Positions 49,010 through 57,679 of a stretch of DNA of 64,000 bases are shown here, piece after piece. Both the position numbers and the translations under genes were made by a program. Source of the DNA: Vulcanimicrobiota bacterium. GTDB taxonomy: Bacteria; Vulcanimicrobiota; Vulcanimicrobiia; Vulcanimicrobiales; Vulcanimicrobiaceae. Position 1 is the first letter of the stretch. Each line of letters starts with the position of its first letter. A model generated the notes under the pieces. It had not been told where the DNA came from, did not search any database, and worked only from the letters and a program-made list of their open reading frames with translations. The stretch covers positions 1 to 64,000 of the forward strand of contig JAAXCW010000006.1 in assembly GCA_013036095.1 (NCBI GenBank), read 5' to 3'.

Positions 49010-52000
49010 CTAGAAGTTGAAGCTGGTCGGAATGATCGAGCCGGTCGTGTTCAAGCCGAAGCTCGCGCCACGTGACGGGAAGGCGAGCAGGTTGAGTGTG
49101 AGATTCACTTGCTTGGCGGCTTGATTGTATTGGAGCTGGATTTGATAGCAGTCACCGATGATGCGGCTCCAATAGATGCTCTTGTTGATGATCCGGCCTT
49201 TGTTCTTCCAGTCGATGTCGCCGATAAACTGCAGCGTCGAACCGTTTCCGAACGGCGTCGAGAACTGCAGGTTTGTCGTGAAGAAACCGTTGCCCGGACC
49301 GGGAATGAACGATCCCGCGAGTGAGACGTACGAGCGGCGCGACGGATGCACCGCTAACTGATACTGCACCGGCTGAGCTGCGCGATTGAACGCGGTGCTG
49401 AAACTGAGCGTCAGGTTGTAAAAGTCGCTGTTGAAGAACCGCAAGATGTCGGCCGCGCTCTTATAGTTGAACGTCGGCTGCTGGTCGAGCGTGCTGAACG
49501 GCACAAATGCCGGCCCGTTGTAATTCGTTTCGTTGTAAGTGATCGCGTTGAGGGCGTGGCGTCCGATCGGCGTCGACATCGTCGCCGTCTGCTCGATGCT
49601 GGCTTTCATATCGCCCGTGCCGTACGCGAACTGGTGCACCTTCACCCCGGCGCTGATGTCGCTGCCTAAGACGTGGTAGAGCGCCGGACCAAAATTGAAA
49701 TACAAGTCTGCGCGTGAAGTCGAGAGCGGAGTCTGCGGCTCGTTGTAGTTTCCAATCGTGAACGAGGATGTGATCGGAATGATGAAGCGCTTCAGGAAAC
49801 TGTACGGATGAATTTCGAGTTCGGGCTCTTTGTTTAAGCCGTAAGGAATGCGAGCGAAAGCCTTGTCATACCTTAGCGTATAAGCCGCGAGTTTGTTGCT
49901 CCACTGCAAGAGATCGCTAAATGAACCCGCCGAATTACTGCTCAGGTTGTTGGGCCCATAATTCGTTCGCGCCGAACTGAGGTTGACGCTGAGGCTATTC
50001 TGCGTGACCGGGCCGAAAGCGCGTGATTCGGTGAACCCAAAATTGTCGGTTGCCGACAGCGTGGTAATGCTGGTGTGCGCGAACGTATAATTTTGCTGTG
50101 CGCGCACGCCGGTGTGGACAATGGACGCGCTGATGCTTTCGTTGGGCGGAATGTTTATGAGTGGACCGAAGTTGCTGGTGTAGGCGAAACCAAAGCGCGC
50201 ACGAAGCGCCTGCGAGAAATTCTCGGCATCTTGCGCATTGAGGTTGTTCTGGCCGTGAAAACGGTAAAAGTCAACTGAGGATTGGCGTCTCCCATTCTGT
50301 TTGGTGAGGAAAGCCGTGTAGCCTAGGCCGAAACCCTGTTTAGTGTAATATTCCAGCCGGTAGTAACCGTAAAAATATTGGTCGCTCCCGAATCCGACCT
50401 TTGCCTTGATGTAAAATCCCTGATATGAATTGTATCCGACTTCGGGAAAAAACGACGGACGCTGGCGTTCGTCTTGGATGCTGCGCAGCGGAATGATCAG
50501 TTTGGGCAGATAGAAAACGGCGGCGGCCCCCAGGAACAGCACGGCTTTACTGATGACCATCCGGTCGCCGGGATAGATGTCGATGGTACGTCCGGTGATG
50601 TGGTATCCCGCGCGCGGACGTTCGCACGTCGTGACGTTCGCGTAGTCGCCGTGCGAGACGCCGTGTTCGTCGGCCTTCAAATCTTTCGCGCTGAAATAGA
50701 CGAGCCCGCGTTCGACGCCTTCCGAACTTTCGCCGCGGCCGTTAATCAACTCGGCGCGCTGCGCGACCGTGTCGAACAAGATCTCATCTCCGCGCAAGAT
50801 CGATGTATTCGTATTGTTGGCGATATACGGGTTGCCGCTGATCGTGACCGTTTTGAATCCGTCATAGTGCGCGCGATCGCCGACGAGCACTTCGTCTTGA
50901 TAAAAGATGTGCACGTTGCCGATCGCGTCACCGGGGGCGCCCGGTTTGTTGAAGTTCCCGACGAACCTGTCGGCCATCACTGCCATGAAGCCCGGGCGCA
51001 GGGTCGGGGCGACGATCGGCGCCGGTGTCGCGGAAGGCGTCGGCGAGCCGTTGGGCACGATCGAAGGCGGCGCGGAGCCGCGAATGAGGAAGACCGGTCC
51101 CGCGCTTGCTTTCGCACTCGGCACTGGCGTGGGGATCGGCGGCGGCGTCACTGCGCTCCCGCTTGGAATCGGCGTGGTGTAGAGGTGGCCGGGCGCTAAC
51201 GGCGCGTTCGGAACGGGAGCGCTGGAGCTCGGTGACGGCGCGGGCGTCGGCGTGACCTGCGCCACCAAATCGCTCGAGCGCAAAGCGCGCGACGCGCACG
51301 TGTTTGCATTGAGCAGTCCAAAGATCGCTTCCGATGACATCACGTTGCCGGCAGGCGGCGGCGCGGGCGAAGGTGCGGGAGCCGGCAGGGGAGAGGGTGT
51401 GAGCGACGGGAGCGGCGTGAGCAAAGGATGCGGCGCCGGCGCACGCGGCGCCGGAAGAATATGCGGCTGGGGCGGCGCGATCGCCGCAATCTTGCGCACG
51501 GAAGGCTTGCGCCCGGCGAGCGGTTTGGGCGACGTCGCCAGGAGCGGCTTTGCGCGTGCGATCGCAATTTTTGGGGGTGCGGCAGTTACGCGCACGACCG
51601 GCGCGGGCGTTACGTGTATGATCGGCGTTGGTGAAGGTGTTGCGGCGGGCGCCGATATCTCGGGCAGCGGCGTCGCCAACGCGATTTCGTCTGAACGCTG
51701 CACGTTTTGCATGCTGGCGCCGAGCCATCGCGCACCGCGTGTATCGGTTCGCAAGAGATTTGCGCCCTGCAAGTTCGCGTCGCGGAAATCGGCGAGCCGA
51801 AGGTTTGCCGTTTCCAGATTCGCGCCGGCGAGATCGGCGTGCCGCAAATGAGCGCGGTAAAAATTCGCGCCATAGAATAGCGCGCTTTGCAGGTTTGCCT
51901 GTTCCAAGCTCGCGCCTTGAAAGATTGCGTCTTGCGAGTCGGCCGACTGCAGATTGGCGCGCACCAGGATCGCGTTTTGGAGGATCGCGCTTTGTAAATG

Positions 52001-52231
52001 CGCGCCTTGCAAATTCGCTCCCGTGAGGTTCGCGCGCGTGAGGTTTGCGCCGCTCAAGTCGGCGCCTTGCAGATCCGCGTTGCGCAGGTCCGCGTTGCGG
52101 AAGTCGTGCTTCTTCAGGTTCGCGTTTTGAAAGTTGACGTCGCGCGCCGGCGCCGCAAGAGGAAAAAATCCTGCGACAAACGCGGCCAAGCAGATCGTTG
52201 CGCGAACGGAGCGCTTTTGCAAACCGAACAC
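49010..52231 (-). CDS. lptD: LptD/OstA-like outer-membrane protein with N-terminal pentapeptide repeats
   Basis: 1073 residues from GTG 52231 (AGGGCG upstream, 8 nt after the lptG stop). Signal peptide (ICLAAFVAGFFPLAAPA). Residues about 31-178 are some 29 pentapeptide repeats of the A(D/N)LxX type (ADLRNADLQGADLSGANLTR), predicting a quadrilateral beta-helix. A 230-residue Pro/Ala/Ser linker follows. Then comes an OstA-like domain from about 410 (HIFYQDEVLVGDRAHYDGFK) with TTCERPRAGYHITGRTIDIY, and a C-terminal barrel ending in aromatic-rich strands (TGSIIPTSFNF). LptD inserts LPS in the outer leaflet. The pentapeptide part is not known from standard LptD. Confidence 0.85.
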   Translation of the reverse strand: MFGLQKRSVRATICLAAFVAGFFPLAAPARDVNFQNANLKKHDFRNADLRNADLQGADLSGANLTRANLTGANLQGAHLQSAILQNAILVRANLQSADSQDAIFQGASLEQANLQSALFYGANFYRAHLRHADLAGANLETANLRLADFRDANLQGANLLRTDTRGARWLGASMQNVQRSDEIALATPLPEISAPAATPSPTPIIHVTPAPVVRVTAAPPKIAIARAKPLLATSPKPLAGRKPSVRKIAAIAPPQPHILPAPRAPAPHPLLTPLPSLTPSPLPAPAPSPAPPPAGNVMSSEAIFGLLNANTCASRALRSSDLVAQVTPTPAPSPSSSAPVPNAPLAPGHLYTTPIPSGSAVTPPPIPTPVPSAKASAGPVFLIRGSAPPSIVPNGSPTPSATPAPIVAPTLRPGFMAVMADRFVGNFNKPGAPGDAIGNVHIFYQDEVLVGDRAHYDGFKTVTISGNPYIANNTNTSILRGDEILFDTVAQRAELINGRGESSEGVERGLVYFSAKDLKADEHGVSHGDYANVTTCERPRAGYHITGRTIDIYPGDRMVISKAVLFLGAAAVFYLPKLIIPLRSIQDERQRPSFFPEVGYNSYQGFYIKAKVGFGSDQYFYGYYRLEYYTKQGFGLGYTAFLTKQNGRRQSSVDFYRFHGQNNLNAQDAENFSQALRARFGFAYTSNFGPLINIPPNESISASIVHTGVRAQQNYTFAHTSITTLSATDNFGFTESRAFGPVTQNSLSVNLSSARTNYGPNNLSSNSAGSFSDLLQWSNKLAAYTLRYDKAFARIPYGLNKEPELEIHPYSFLKRFIIPITSSFTIGNYNEPQTPLSTSRADLYFNFGPALYHVLGSDISAGVKVHQFAYGTGDMKASIEQTATMSTPIGRHALNAITYNETNYNGPAFVPFSTLDQQPTFNYKSAADILRFFNSDFYNLTLSFSTAFNRAAQPVQYQLAVHPSRRSYVSLAGSFIPGPGNGFFTTNLQFSTPFGNGSTLQFIGDIDWKNKGRIINKSIYWSRIIGDCYQIQLQYNQAAKQVNLTLNLLAFPSRGASFGLNTTGSIIPTSFNF

Positions 52232-52239
52232 GGAGCGCC

Positions 52240-53394
52240 CTAGTGTTCTTCGTACCAAAGCAACGCCAAGCCGCCCAGGCCGAAAACCAGGTTCGGAACC
52301 CAAGAGACGAGGTACGGGTTCACGCGTCCCGTGCTGCCGAACGCGGCCGCCGCTTCGGAGAGAATGAAATAGATGAAGAACGCGATGATCGACATTGCGA
52401 TGCCCATCATGCGCCCCTTCTTGCCGAACATGACGGCGAGCGGCAGCGCGAGCAGAACGGCCACCAGCGCCGAGAATGGAAACGCGAGCTTATCTGCGAG
52501 GTTGACTTGCAGATTCCCAAGCGCTTCGCCGCCCACGCCCTGCGCTTGCAATGCGCTCACCTGGTGGGAGAGCTGTTTGGAATCCATCGTCCACGCATCG
52601 CTGCTCGCACTGCTCAGGAACTGTGCAGCGTTCTCTCCCAGCGGCAGGCCGATGCTGGCTTCAGACTTGTCCACTTGCGACGTCATGTAACCTTGGCCGT
52701 TGTAAAATGTGATCACGACGCCGTTCAGGACGAGGGTTGGTCCGACGACGTGCGCGGTCTTGGCCTGAATCGTTTCGTTCCAGTAACCATTGCGCCCGGG
52801 TTTGAATATCTGCACGCCGACCATGGTACGGCCGTCAGCGAGCACGTGGTCGATGAAGAACTCGTTGTTGGTATCGGGATCCTTGCGGAAAAACTGCGAC
52901 TCGACCGGCAGCGCTCCGGTATGATAGATGATCTGATAGAACGTCCGCGTCGAGATTTCGACGGACTTAGGCGCGACGAATTCGTTCATCATCCATGAGA
53001 ACAGGAAGACGACGAATCCAAAAAGCAGCGGCGTAAGGCAGAGGCGCCACAGCGATGTGCCGGACGTGCGAATCGCGTTGATTTCGTTGTCGGCCATCAA
53101 CCGTCCGATGCCCAGCAGTGTCGCGAAAAGGGCCGCGAACGGAAAGGCCATCGGGATCGACTGCGGGATGCGGAACACGACGAACCGCAAGACGAGAAAG
53201 AACGGCGCGCCGTGCCCGATGACCTGATTTGCAGCCAAGAAGAAAATGTTGAAGCCCCAAAATAAAAAGAACGCCAGGAACGCGAAGACGAACGGCCCGA
53301 TGAACTCGCGCAAAATGTAAGCGTCGAGCAGCGGCAAGCGTAAGGAGCGGAGCAGGTTGATTGGCGCGGGGCGTGCTCCGGAAATGGAGGCCAT
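52240..53394 (-). CDS. lptG: LPS export permease LptG/LptF (YjgP/YjgQ family)
   Basis: 384 residues. Two N-terminal helix blocks (FVFAFLAFFLFWGFNIFFL, PMAFPFAALFATLLGIGRL) with the DNEINAIRTSG cytoplasmic loop typical of the family, a middle periplasmic jellyroll of about 150 residues, and the C-terminal helices (FSALVAVLLALPLAVMFG, GIAMSIIAFFIYFILSEA). It forms the channel of the LPS extractor with LptB. Only one LptF/G-type gene is visible. It lies 8 nt before the lptD-like gene and 15 nt after the transglycosylase gene. Confidence 0.92.
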   Translation of the reverse strand: MASISGARPAPINLLRSLRLPLLDAYILREFIGPFVFAFLAFFLFWGFNIFFLAANQVIGHGAPFFLVLRFVVFRIPQSIPMAFPFAALFATLLGIGRLMADNEINAIRTSGTSLWRLCLTPLLFGFVVFLFSWMMNEFVAPKSVEISTRTFYQIIYHTGALPVESQFFRKDPDTNNEFFIDHVLADGRTMVGVQIFKPGRNGYWNETIQAKTAHVVGPTLVLNGVVITFYNGQGYMTSQVDKSEASIGLPLGENAAQFLSSASSDAWTMDSKQLSHQVSALQAQGVGGEALGNLQVNLADKLAFPFSALVAVLLALPLAVMFGKKGRMMGIAMSIIAFFIYFILSEAAAAFGSTGRVNPYLVSWVPNLVFGLGGLALLWYEEH

Positions 53395-53409
53395 CCGCGT
53401 TAACGTTCG

Positions 53410-53883
53410 CTAGTAGCTGCGGTAAGCCGTCAGAACGCGGTCGACGTAGGCTTGCGTTTCGGCATACGGCGGAACGCCGTGATATTGGTCGACGGCGCCC
53501 GGCCCTGCGTTATACGCCGCAACGGCGAGTTCGACGTTATTGCCGTAGCGAACGAGCAGACCGTGAAGATAGCGCGTTCCGCAGTCGACGTTCTCGGCAG
53601 GATCGAACGCATTGCCGATCCCGCAGCCGGCTGCCGTACCGGGCATCAGTTGCATAAGACCTTGCGCTCCGGCGCTGCTGATCGCTGACGGATCGCCGGC
53701 CGATTCGGCCATGACGACGGCGTTGACGAGTCCGGTGGGCACGCCGTTGCGCGCAGCCGCCGAGCTGACCAGCCTCTGAAGTTGCGCGGGATTGAGCGCG
53801 TGCGGCGCATACGGAAGATAACCCGCTCCGCTACAACCGCAGAGCAAGCTCAGGAATAGCGCAGTCCCGAGCAATCTTTTCAT
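53410..53883 (-). CDS. Lytic transglycosylase lipoprotein (SLT domain)
   Basis: 157 residues from ATG 53883. Lipobox LLCGC at the N-terminus. Goose-lysozyme-like SLT fold: catalytic Glu in VVMAESAGDPSAIS, then GAQGLMQLMPGTA, ENVDCGTRYLHGLL and AVAAYNAGPGAVDQYHG. It cleaves the MurNAc-GlcNAc bond, giving anhydro ends, presumably at the outer membrane. It is the first gene of the lptG-lptD string. The 238-nt region upstream is shared with the divergent mraZ promoter. Confidence 0.9.
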   Translation of the reverse strand: MKRLLGTALFLSLLCGCSGAGYLPYAPHALNPAQLQRLVSSAAARNGVPTGLVNAVVMAESAGDPSAISSAGAQGLMQLMPGTAAGCGIGNAFDPAENVDCGTRYLHGLLVRYGNNVELAVAAYNAGPGAVDQYHGVPPYAETQAYVDRVLTAYRSY

Positions 53884-54021
53884 AAGGGTCTCGAGTCTCT
53901 TCTGCAAGGTATCGACCCTGCCTTCGACCTTCCTTACAACGAGGCAGATGCGCGTGCTGTTTCGGCGTAGTCTGCTCGGCTCCAAACGATTTCATAGCGC
54001 GATGCGCAGTTATTCCTAAAT

Positions 54022-54035
54022 CGAACACGCGTTCG
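54022..54035. promoter_or_regulatory. LexA-box-like palindrome between the transglycosylase and mraZ genes
   Basis: CGAACACGCGTTCG matches the Gram-positive/actinobacterial LexA consensus CGAACRNRYGTTYG in every defined position. It is part of the perfect inverted repeat TCGAAC-ACGC-GTTCGA (54021-54036). It sits 16 bp upstream of the -35 box of the dcw promoter and 138 bp from the divergent transglycosylase start. If this lineage's LexA uses that consensus, either gene set could be SOS-linked. Confidence 0.5.
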
Positions 54036-54051
54036 ATTCCCAATTTTACGC

Positions 54052-54081
54052 TTGCCACACGCACCTACGGAAGCGTATAGT
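54052..54081 (+). promoter_or_regulatory. Sigma-70-type promoter of the dcw operon
   Basis: TTGCCA at 54052-54057 and TATAGT at 54076-54081 with an 18-bp spacer. The -10 element runs into the first MraZ repeat, so repression by MraZ would block RNA polymerase directly. Transcription would start near 54088, leaving a 34-nt leader. Confidence 0.6.
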
Positions 54082-54105
54082 GGTGCAAAGTGGTGCATTG
54101 TGGTG
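54081..54105 (+). promoter_or_regulatory. MraZ operator (three 10-bp-spaced repeats)
   Basis: TGGTG occurs at 54081, 54091 and 54101, each separated by 5 nt. This is the same geometry as the E. coli MraZ box (TGGGN repeats with 5-nt spacers) that the ring-shaped MraZ oligomer contacts on one helical face. The site overlaps the -10 and the likely transcription start of mraZ, supporting autorepression of the division cluster. Confidence 0.75.
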
Positions 54106-54121
54106 ACCGAGGGAGGATTGG

Positions 54122-54565
54122 TTGCACGCGGATTTGCCGCGCTTTACTGGTACGGTCGAGCATGCCCTTGACGACAAGGGCCGTCTCATCGTGCCCGCGC
54201 GCTTCCGCGAACGCCTAGGGACCGGCTTCGTTTTAACCATCGCGCAGCCGGACCCGTGCCTCGCCCTCTATCCGCAAGCGGCTTGGGCCGATTTCTGCAG
54301 CCGGCTCGAAGGCGCCCCGCGGAAGGACGAGCGTTTCCGCCGCCTCGTGCGTCATATCTTTGGGCACACCGAGGAGGTTGCATGCGACGTTCAAGGACGT
54401 CTGCTCATCCCGTCGGCTCTCCGGGCGTACGCCGGCATCGAGCGCGAGGTCGTTTCGGTCGGCTCGCTCACGCGGGTCGAGATCTGGGCAGCAGAGCGCT
54501 ACGCCTCGCACGCCGCGCCCGATCCCGAAGCCGGTGACTTAATGGCGGAGCTGGGGCTTTACTGA
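54122..54565 (+). CDS. mraZ: Transcriptional regulator MraZ
   Basis: 147 residues. TTG start at 54122 with GGGAGG at 54111-54116. Two SpoVT/AbrB-like halves each carry the DxxxR signature (LDDKGRLIVPARFR and CDVQGRLLIPSALR). The protein forms a ring and represses its own promoter by binding repeated boxes, which are present 17-41 nt upstream. First gene of the dcw cluster; rsmH follows after 15 nt. Confidence 0.95.
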   Translation: MHADLPRFTGTVEHALDDKGRLIVPARFRERLGTGFVLTIAQPDPCLALYPQAAWADFCSRLEGAPRKDERFRRLVRHIFGHTEEVACDVQGRLLIPSALRAYAGIEREVVSVGSLTRVEIWAAERYASHAAPDPEAGDLMAELGLY

Positions 54566-54580
54566 TGGCGGGCTGGAGCG

Positions 54581-55453
54581 ATGCAACACATTCCCGTTTT
54601 TCACGCGCAAGCTTTAGAGTGGCTGGCGATCCGCCCGTCTGGGATCTATGTGGATGCGACCTTCGGCGCGGGTGGCCATTCGCGTGGCATCCTCTCGCGT
54701 TTGAAGGGCGGGCGGCTCATTGCGCTCGACGCGGATCCTTCGGCCGGGCAGCGGGCTGCCGAGATCGGCGATACAGCCTTTACATTTATTCATGCGAATT
54801 TCCGCGAGCTGCCGGACGTTCTCGATCGCCTCGGCATCGAGCTGGTGGACGGCGTGCTGTACGACTTGGGGGTTTCTTCGATGCAATTTGACGAACCGTC
54901 GCGCGGTTTTTCTTTCCGGGAATCCGGACCGCTCGACATGCGCATGAATCCGCTAGCCGGGCGCAGCGCTTACGACGTGCTGATGAGCGCGAGCGAAACC
55001 GAACTTGCGGAAATCTTCTTCGACTACGGCCAAGAGCGCGCCGCGCGAAGGATCGCGCGTACGATCGTGCACCGCCGCAAAGCCGGATCGTTCCCGGGAA
55101 CGACGCTGGAGTTCGCGCGCATGGTCAGCGGGCTGATGCACCGCCCGGGACGGCGCGAACGCATTCATCCCGCGACGCGCGTCTTTCAAGCGCTGCGCAT
55201 CGCCGTCAATGACGAGCTCGAGGCACTGCGCGAAAGCCTGGACGGCGCCGTCGACCGGCTCCGCGGCGCGGGGCGGGTCGTTGCGATTAGTTTCCATTCG
55301 CTGGAAGACCGCATCGTCAAACGAAAATTCCTCCAAGACGATCGGCTGGAAGTGCTGACGCGCAAGCCGCTGGTCCCTGATTCCGACGAGATCGAGCAGA
55401 ATCCGCGCGCGAGCAGTGCCAAGATGCGCGCCGCTGAGCGGAGAGCGAGCTGA
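54581..55453 (+). CDS. rsmH: 16S rRNA (cytosine-1402 N4) methyltransferase RsmH
   Basis: 290 residues. SAM-binding VDATFGAGGHSRGIL, then DADPSAGQ, LYDLGVSSMQFDEPSRGFSF, MRMNP and the C-terminal VVAISFHSLEDRIVKRKFL, all family signatures. It methylates C1402 in the 30S decoding site. As in most bacteria, the gene sits between mraZ and ftsL, and its stop overlaps the ftsL start (TGATG). Confidence 0.96.
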   Translation: MQHIPVFHAQALEWLAIRPSGIYVDATFGAGGHSRGILSRLKGGRLIALDADPSAGQRAAEIGDTAFTFIHANFRELPDVLDRLGIELVDGVLYDLGVSSMQFDEPSRGFSFRESGPLDMRMNPLAGRSAYDVLMSASETELAEIFFDYGQERAARRIARTIVHRRKAGSFPGTTLEFARMVSGLMHRPGRRERIHPATRVFQALRIAVNDELEALRESLDGAVDRLRGAGRVVAISFHSLEDRIVKRKFLQDDRLEVLTRKPLVPDSDEIEQNPRASSAKMRAAERRAS

Positions 55454-55872
55454 TGGTCGCCTATCAGGCGAATCCGCGGCTGCGCAATGTCCGCACCGCT
55501 AAACATGCAACACATCTGCGTAAGACTCGCGCATCGCGCTCGCGCTACACCAGCCTGGTCCGGTTTTGCGGCGGGCTCGGCGTCGTGCTCGTCGGCGTGA
55601 TGATCTACGTCATGCTCATCGCGAACTTGACCAGCCTGAATTACGCCGTCGCGCGCGCGGACCGGCAACGCGCATCGCTTCAGGCGGAAACCGCGCGTCT
55701 CGACGACCGTCTGGCGGCACTCCGCTCCGACGACCGCTTGGCGCGGATGGCGTCGGCGCTGCACATGCGCGAGCCGCAGCAGTTCGCGCTGGTCACGCTT
55801 CCGCCGGCTGCGCCGCAGGGACGTTCGAGGCTCTTTCTTTCCAGTTTAGCGAGCTGGTTCGGCGCTAAATAG
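55453..55872 (+). CDS. ftsL: FtsL-like bitopic division protein
   Basis: 139 residues: basic cytoplasmic tail, one membrane helix (FCGGLGVVLVGVMIYVMLI), then a coiled coil (ARADRQRASLQAETARLDDR LAAL) and a short periplasmic end. Sequence similarity in this family is weak; the call rests on topology and on position between rsmH and ftsI. With FtsB and FtsQ it scaffolds the septal synthase FtsWI. It starts within the rsmH stop and is followed 16 nt later by ftsI. Confidence 0.8.
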   Translation: MVAYQANPRLRNVRTAKHATHLRKTRASRSRYTSLVRFCGGLGVVLVGVMIYVMLIANLTSLNYAVARADRQRASLQAETARLDDRLAALRSDDRLARMASALHMREPQQFALVTLPPAAPQGRSRLFLSSLASWFGAK

Positions 55873-55888
55873 GGTCTGCAAGAGACTC

Positions 55889-57679
55889 GTGCATCGCCGA
55901 AACTTCTCGCGCGTCGCTCCCCGCCGTGCAAAAGCGCTCTTTTACTTCGCAGCTGCCATCGCCCTGATACTGGGGTGGCGCCTCGTCGAGGTGCAAGTTT
56001 TTAAAGGGCCGATCTACGCGAAGCAGGCGCTGGCGCAGCGCAGCGATACCGTCGACGTCTTTGCGCGCCGCGGCAGCATCCTCGATCGCGACGGCAACGT
56101 GCTGGCGTACTCGCTTCCCTCCGAAAGCGTTTATGCGGTGCCGCACGATCTCGGCGACGCCGGCACCACGATCGCGCGGCTGCAAAAAGTGCTTGGCGGG
56201 ATCCCTGAGTCGACGACCGCGCTGCTGCGCGATCGCACGATGCAATTCGTCTGGGTCGCCCGCAAGATTCCCCACGATGAGGCCGACGCGATTTCGGCGC
56301 TGCAGTTGCCGGGAATTTCCGTCATGGAAGAAGATACCGGCCGCCGCGTCGATCTGGCCGGAGAAACGGCTTCAACGGTCGTCGGATTTGTCGGAATCGA
56401 CGAGAACGGGTTGGCCGGAATCGAGTACGCATATGACGACCTCTTAAAAGGAACGTCGGGGCGCGTCACGCTTGAGGCGGACGAGTTCGGACATCCCATT
56501 CCGTTTGGACGCCAGCGCGCCGTGCGGCCGGCCAAACCAGGGATGACGCTCGAATTGACCATCGATCCATATCTGCAGTACGTCACCGAGTCTGCGCTCA
56601 AAAAACAAGTCGCCGAGTTCCACGCGCAAAGCGGCACGGCGCTTGTGATCGAGCCGTTCACAGGCGAAGTGCTCGCGCTGGCCGACTTGCCGCACTTCGA
56701 TCCGAACACGTATTGGAAGTTTTCGCCCGATGCGCGGCGTGAGCGCGCCGTACAAGACGCTTACGAGCCCGGGTCGACATTCAAGCTGCTGACCGCGGCA
56801 GCCGCGCTCGAAAGCGGCAAAGTGACGACGTCTTCATATTTCCCGGCACGCAACGCGATCGAAGTCGGCGGGCGCGTGATTCATAACGCCGAGGACGACA
56901 TGCCGGTTCGCGGCAGCAGCGAGACGCTTGAAGATATCATCGCGTATTCGCATAACGTGGGAGCGGCCGAAGTCGGCCTCTCGATTGGCGGCAAGACCTT
57001 TTACGACATGGAACTGCGCGCGGGGTTCGGTGACTCGACGCACGTCGGTTTCGCGGGTGAAAATCCCGGAATCGTGCCGGCTCCCGCGGAGTGGAGCGAC
57101 AGTTCGCTCGCGACGATGGCGTTCGGACAAGGCGTCTCGGTAACGCCGCTCGCTCTCGCGCGCTATTATTGCGCCATCGCGAACGGCGGACTGCTCGTGC
57201 GTCCGCGACTGGTCCGCGCGATCTTCGATACCCAGGGACGACTGGTCTATCAATACGGGCCCGAGATCGAACGGCGCGTCTTTTCACGGCGCACCGCCGA
57301 TACGCTGCGGCGTTTTCTGCGAGCCGTCGTCGTGCGCGGAACCGGGAACCCGAGCGCGCAGCTGGCCGGGTATACGACGGCGGGTAAGACCGGAACCGCG
57401 CAGGTCGTCGAAAACGGGCGATACGAACCGGGCGCGTACATCGCTTCCTTTATAGGTATGGTGCCCTACGAGCATCCACGGTATTTGATCTACGTGAAAG
57501 TGGAGCGCCCCGAAGGCGCGATCTACGGCTCGGTGGTGGCAGCGCCGGCGTTTTCTGAAATCGCTCGTCAGGCGATGCTGCACGCCGGAACACTCCCGGC
57601 GACACCGCGCCCGAAGCTGTCGCCCGTTCCCAAGAAGCGCTTGGTCCGCCCCGGACGCACGGCGAACCTCACCCCATGA
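55889..57679 (+). CDS. ftsI: Septal class B penicillin-binding protein FtsI/PBP3
   Basis: 596 residues from GTG 55889. Membrane anchor (ALFYFAAAIALILGWRLVEV), pedestal domain (RRGSILDRDGNVLAYSLP, GIEYAYDDLLKGTSGRVTLE), and the transpeptidase domain with the Ser nucleophile in EPGSTFK, SHN in AYSHNVGAAE and KTGTAQVV. There is no PASTA domain. It crosslinks septal peptidoglycan together with FtsW, whose gene begins at the end of this cluster. The stop overlaps the murE start by 4 nt. Confidence 0.95.
   Translation: MHRRNFSRVAPRRAKALFYFAAAIALILGWRLVEVQVFKGPIYAKQALAQRSDTVDVFARRGSILDRDGNVLAYSLPSESVYAVPHDLGDAGTTIARLQKVLGGIPESTTALLRDRTMQFVWVARKIPHDEADAISALQLPGISVMEEDTGRRVDLAGETASTVVGFVGIDENGLAGIEYAYDDLLKGTSGRVTLEADEFGHPIPFGRQRAVRPAKPGMTLELTIDPYLQYVTESALKKQVAEFHAQSGTALVIEPFTGEVLALADLPHFDPNTYWKFSPDARRERAVQDAYEPGSTFKLLTAAAALESGKVTTSSYFPARNAIEVGGRVIHNAEDDMPVRGSSETLEDIIAYSHNVGAAEVGLSIGGKTFYDMELRAGFGDSTHVGFAGENPGIVPAPAEWSDSSLATMAFGQGVSVTPLALARYYCAIANGGLLVRPRLVRAIFDTQGRLVYQYGPEIERRVFSRRTADTLRRFLRAVVVRGTGNPSAQLAGYTTAGKTGTAQVVENGRYEPGAYIASFIGMVPYEHPRYLIYVKVERPEGAIYGSVVAAPAFSEIARQAMLHAGTLPATPRPKLSPVPKKRLVRPGRTANLTP

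Noticed and set aside
53831-54064. 77-residue minus-strand ORF between the transglycosylase and mraZ genes
   Set aside because: It spans the promoter region and overlaps the transglycosylase start, has no ribosome-binding site and no similarity that I recognise.
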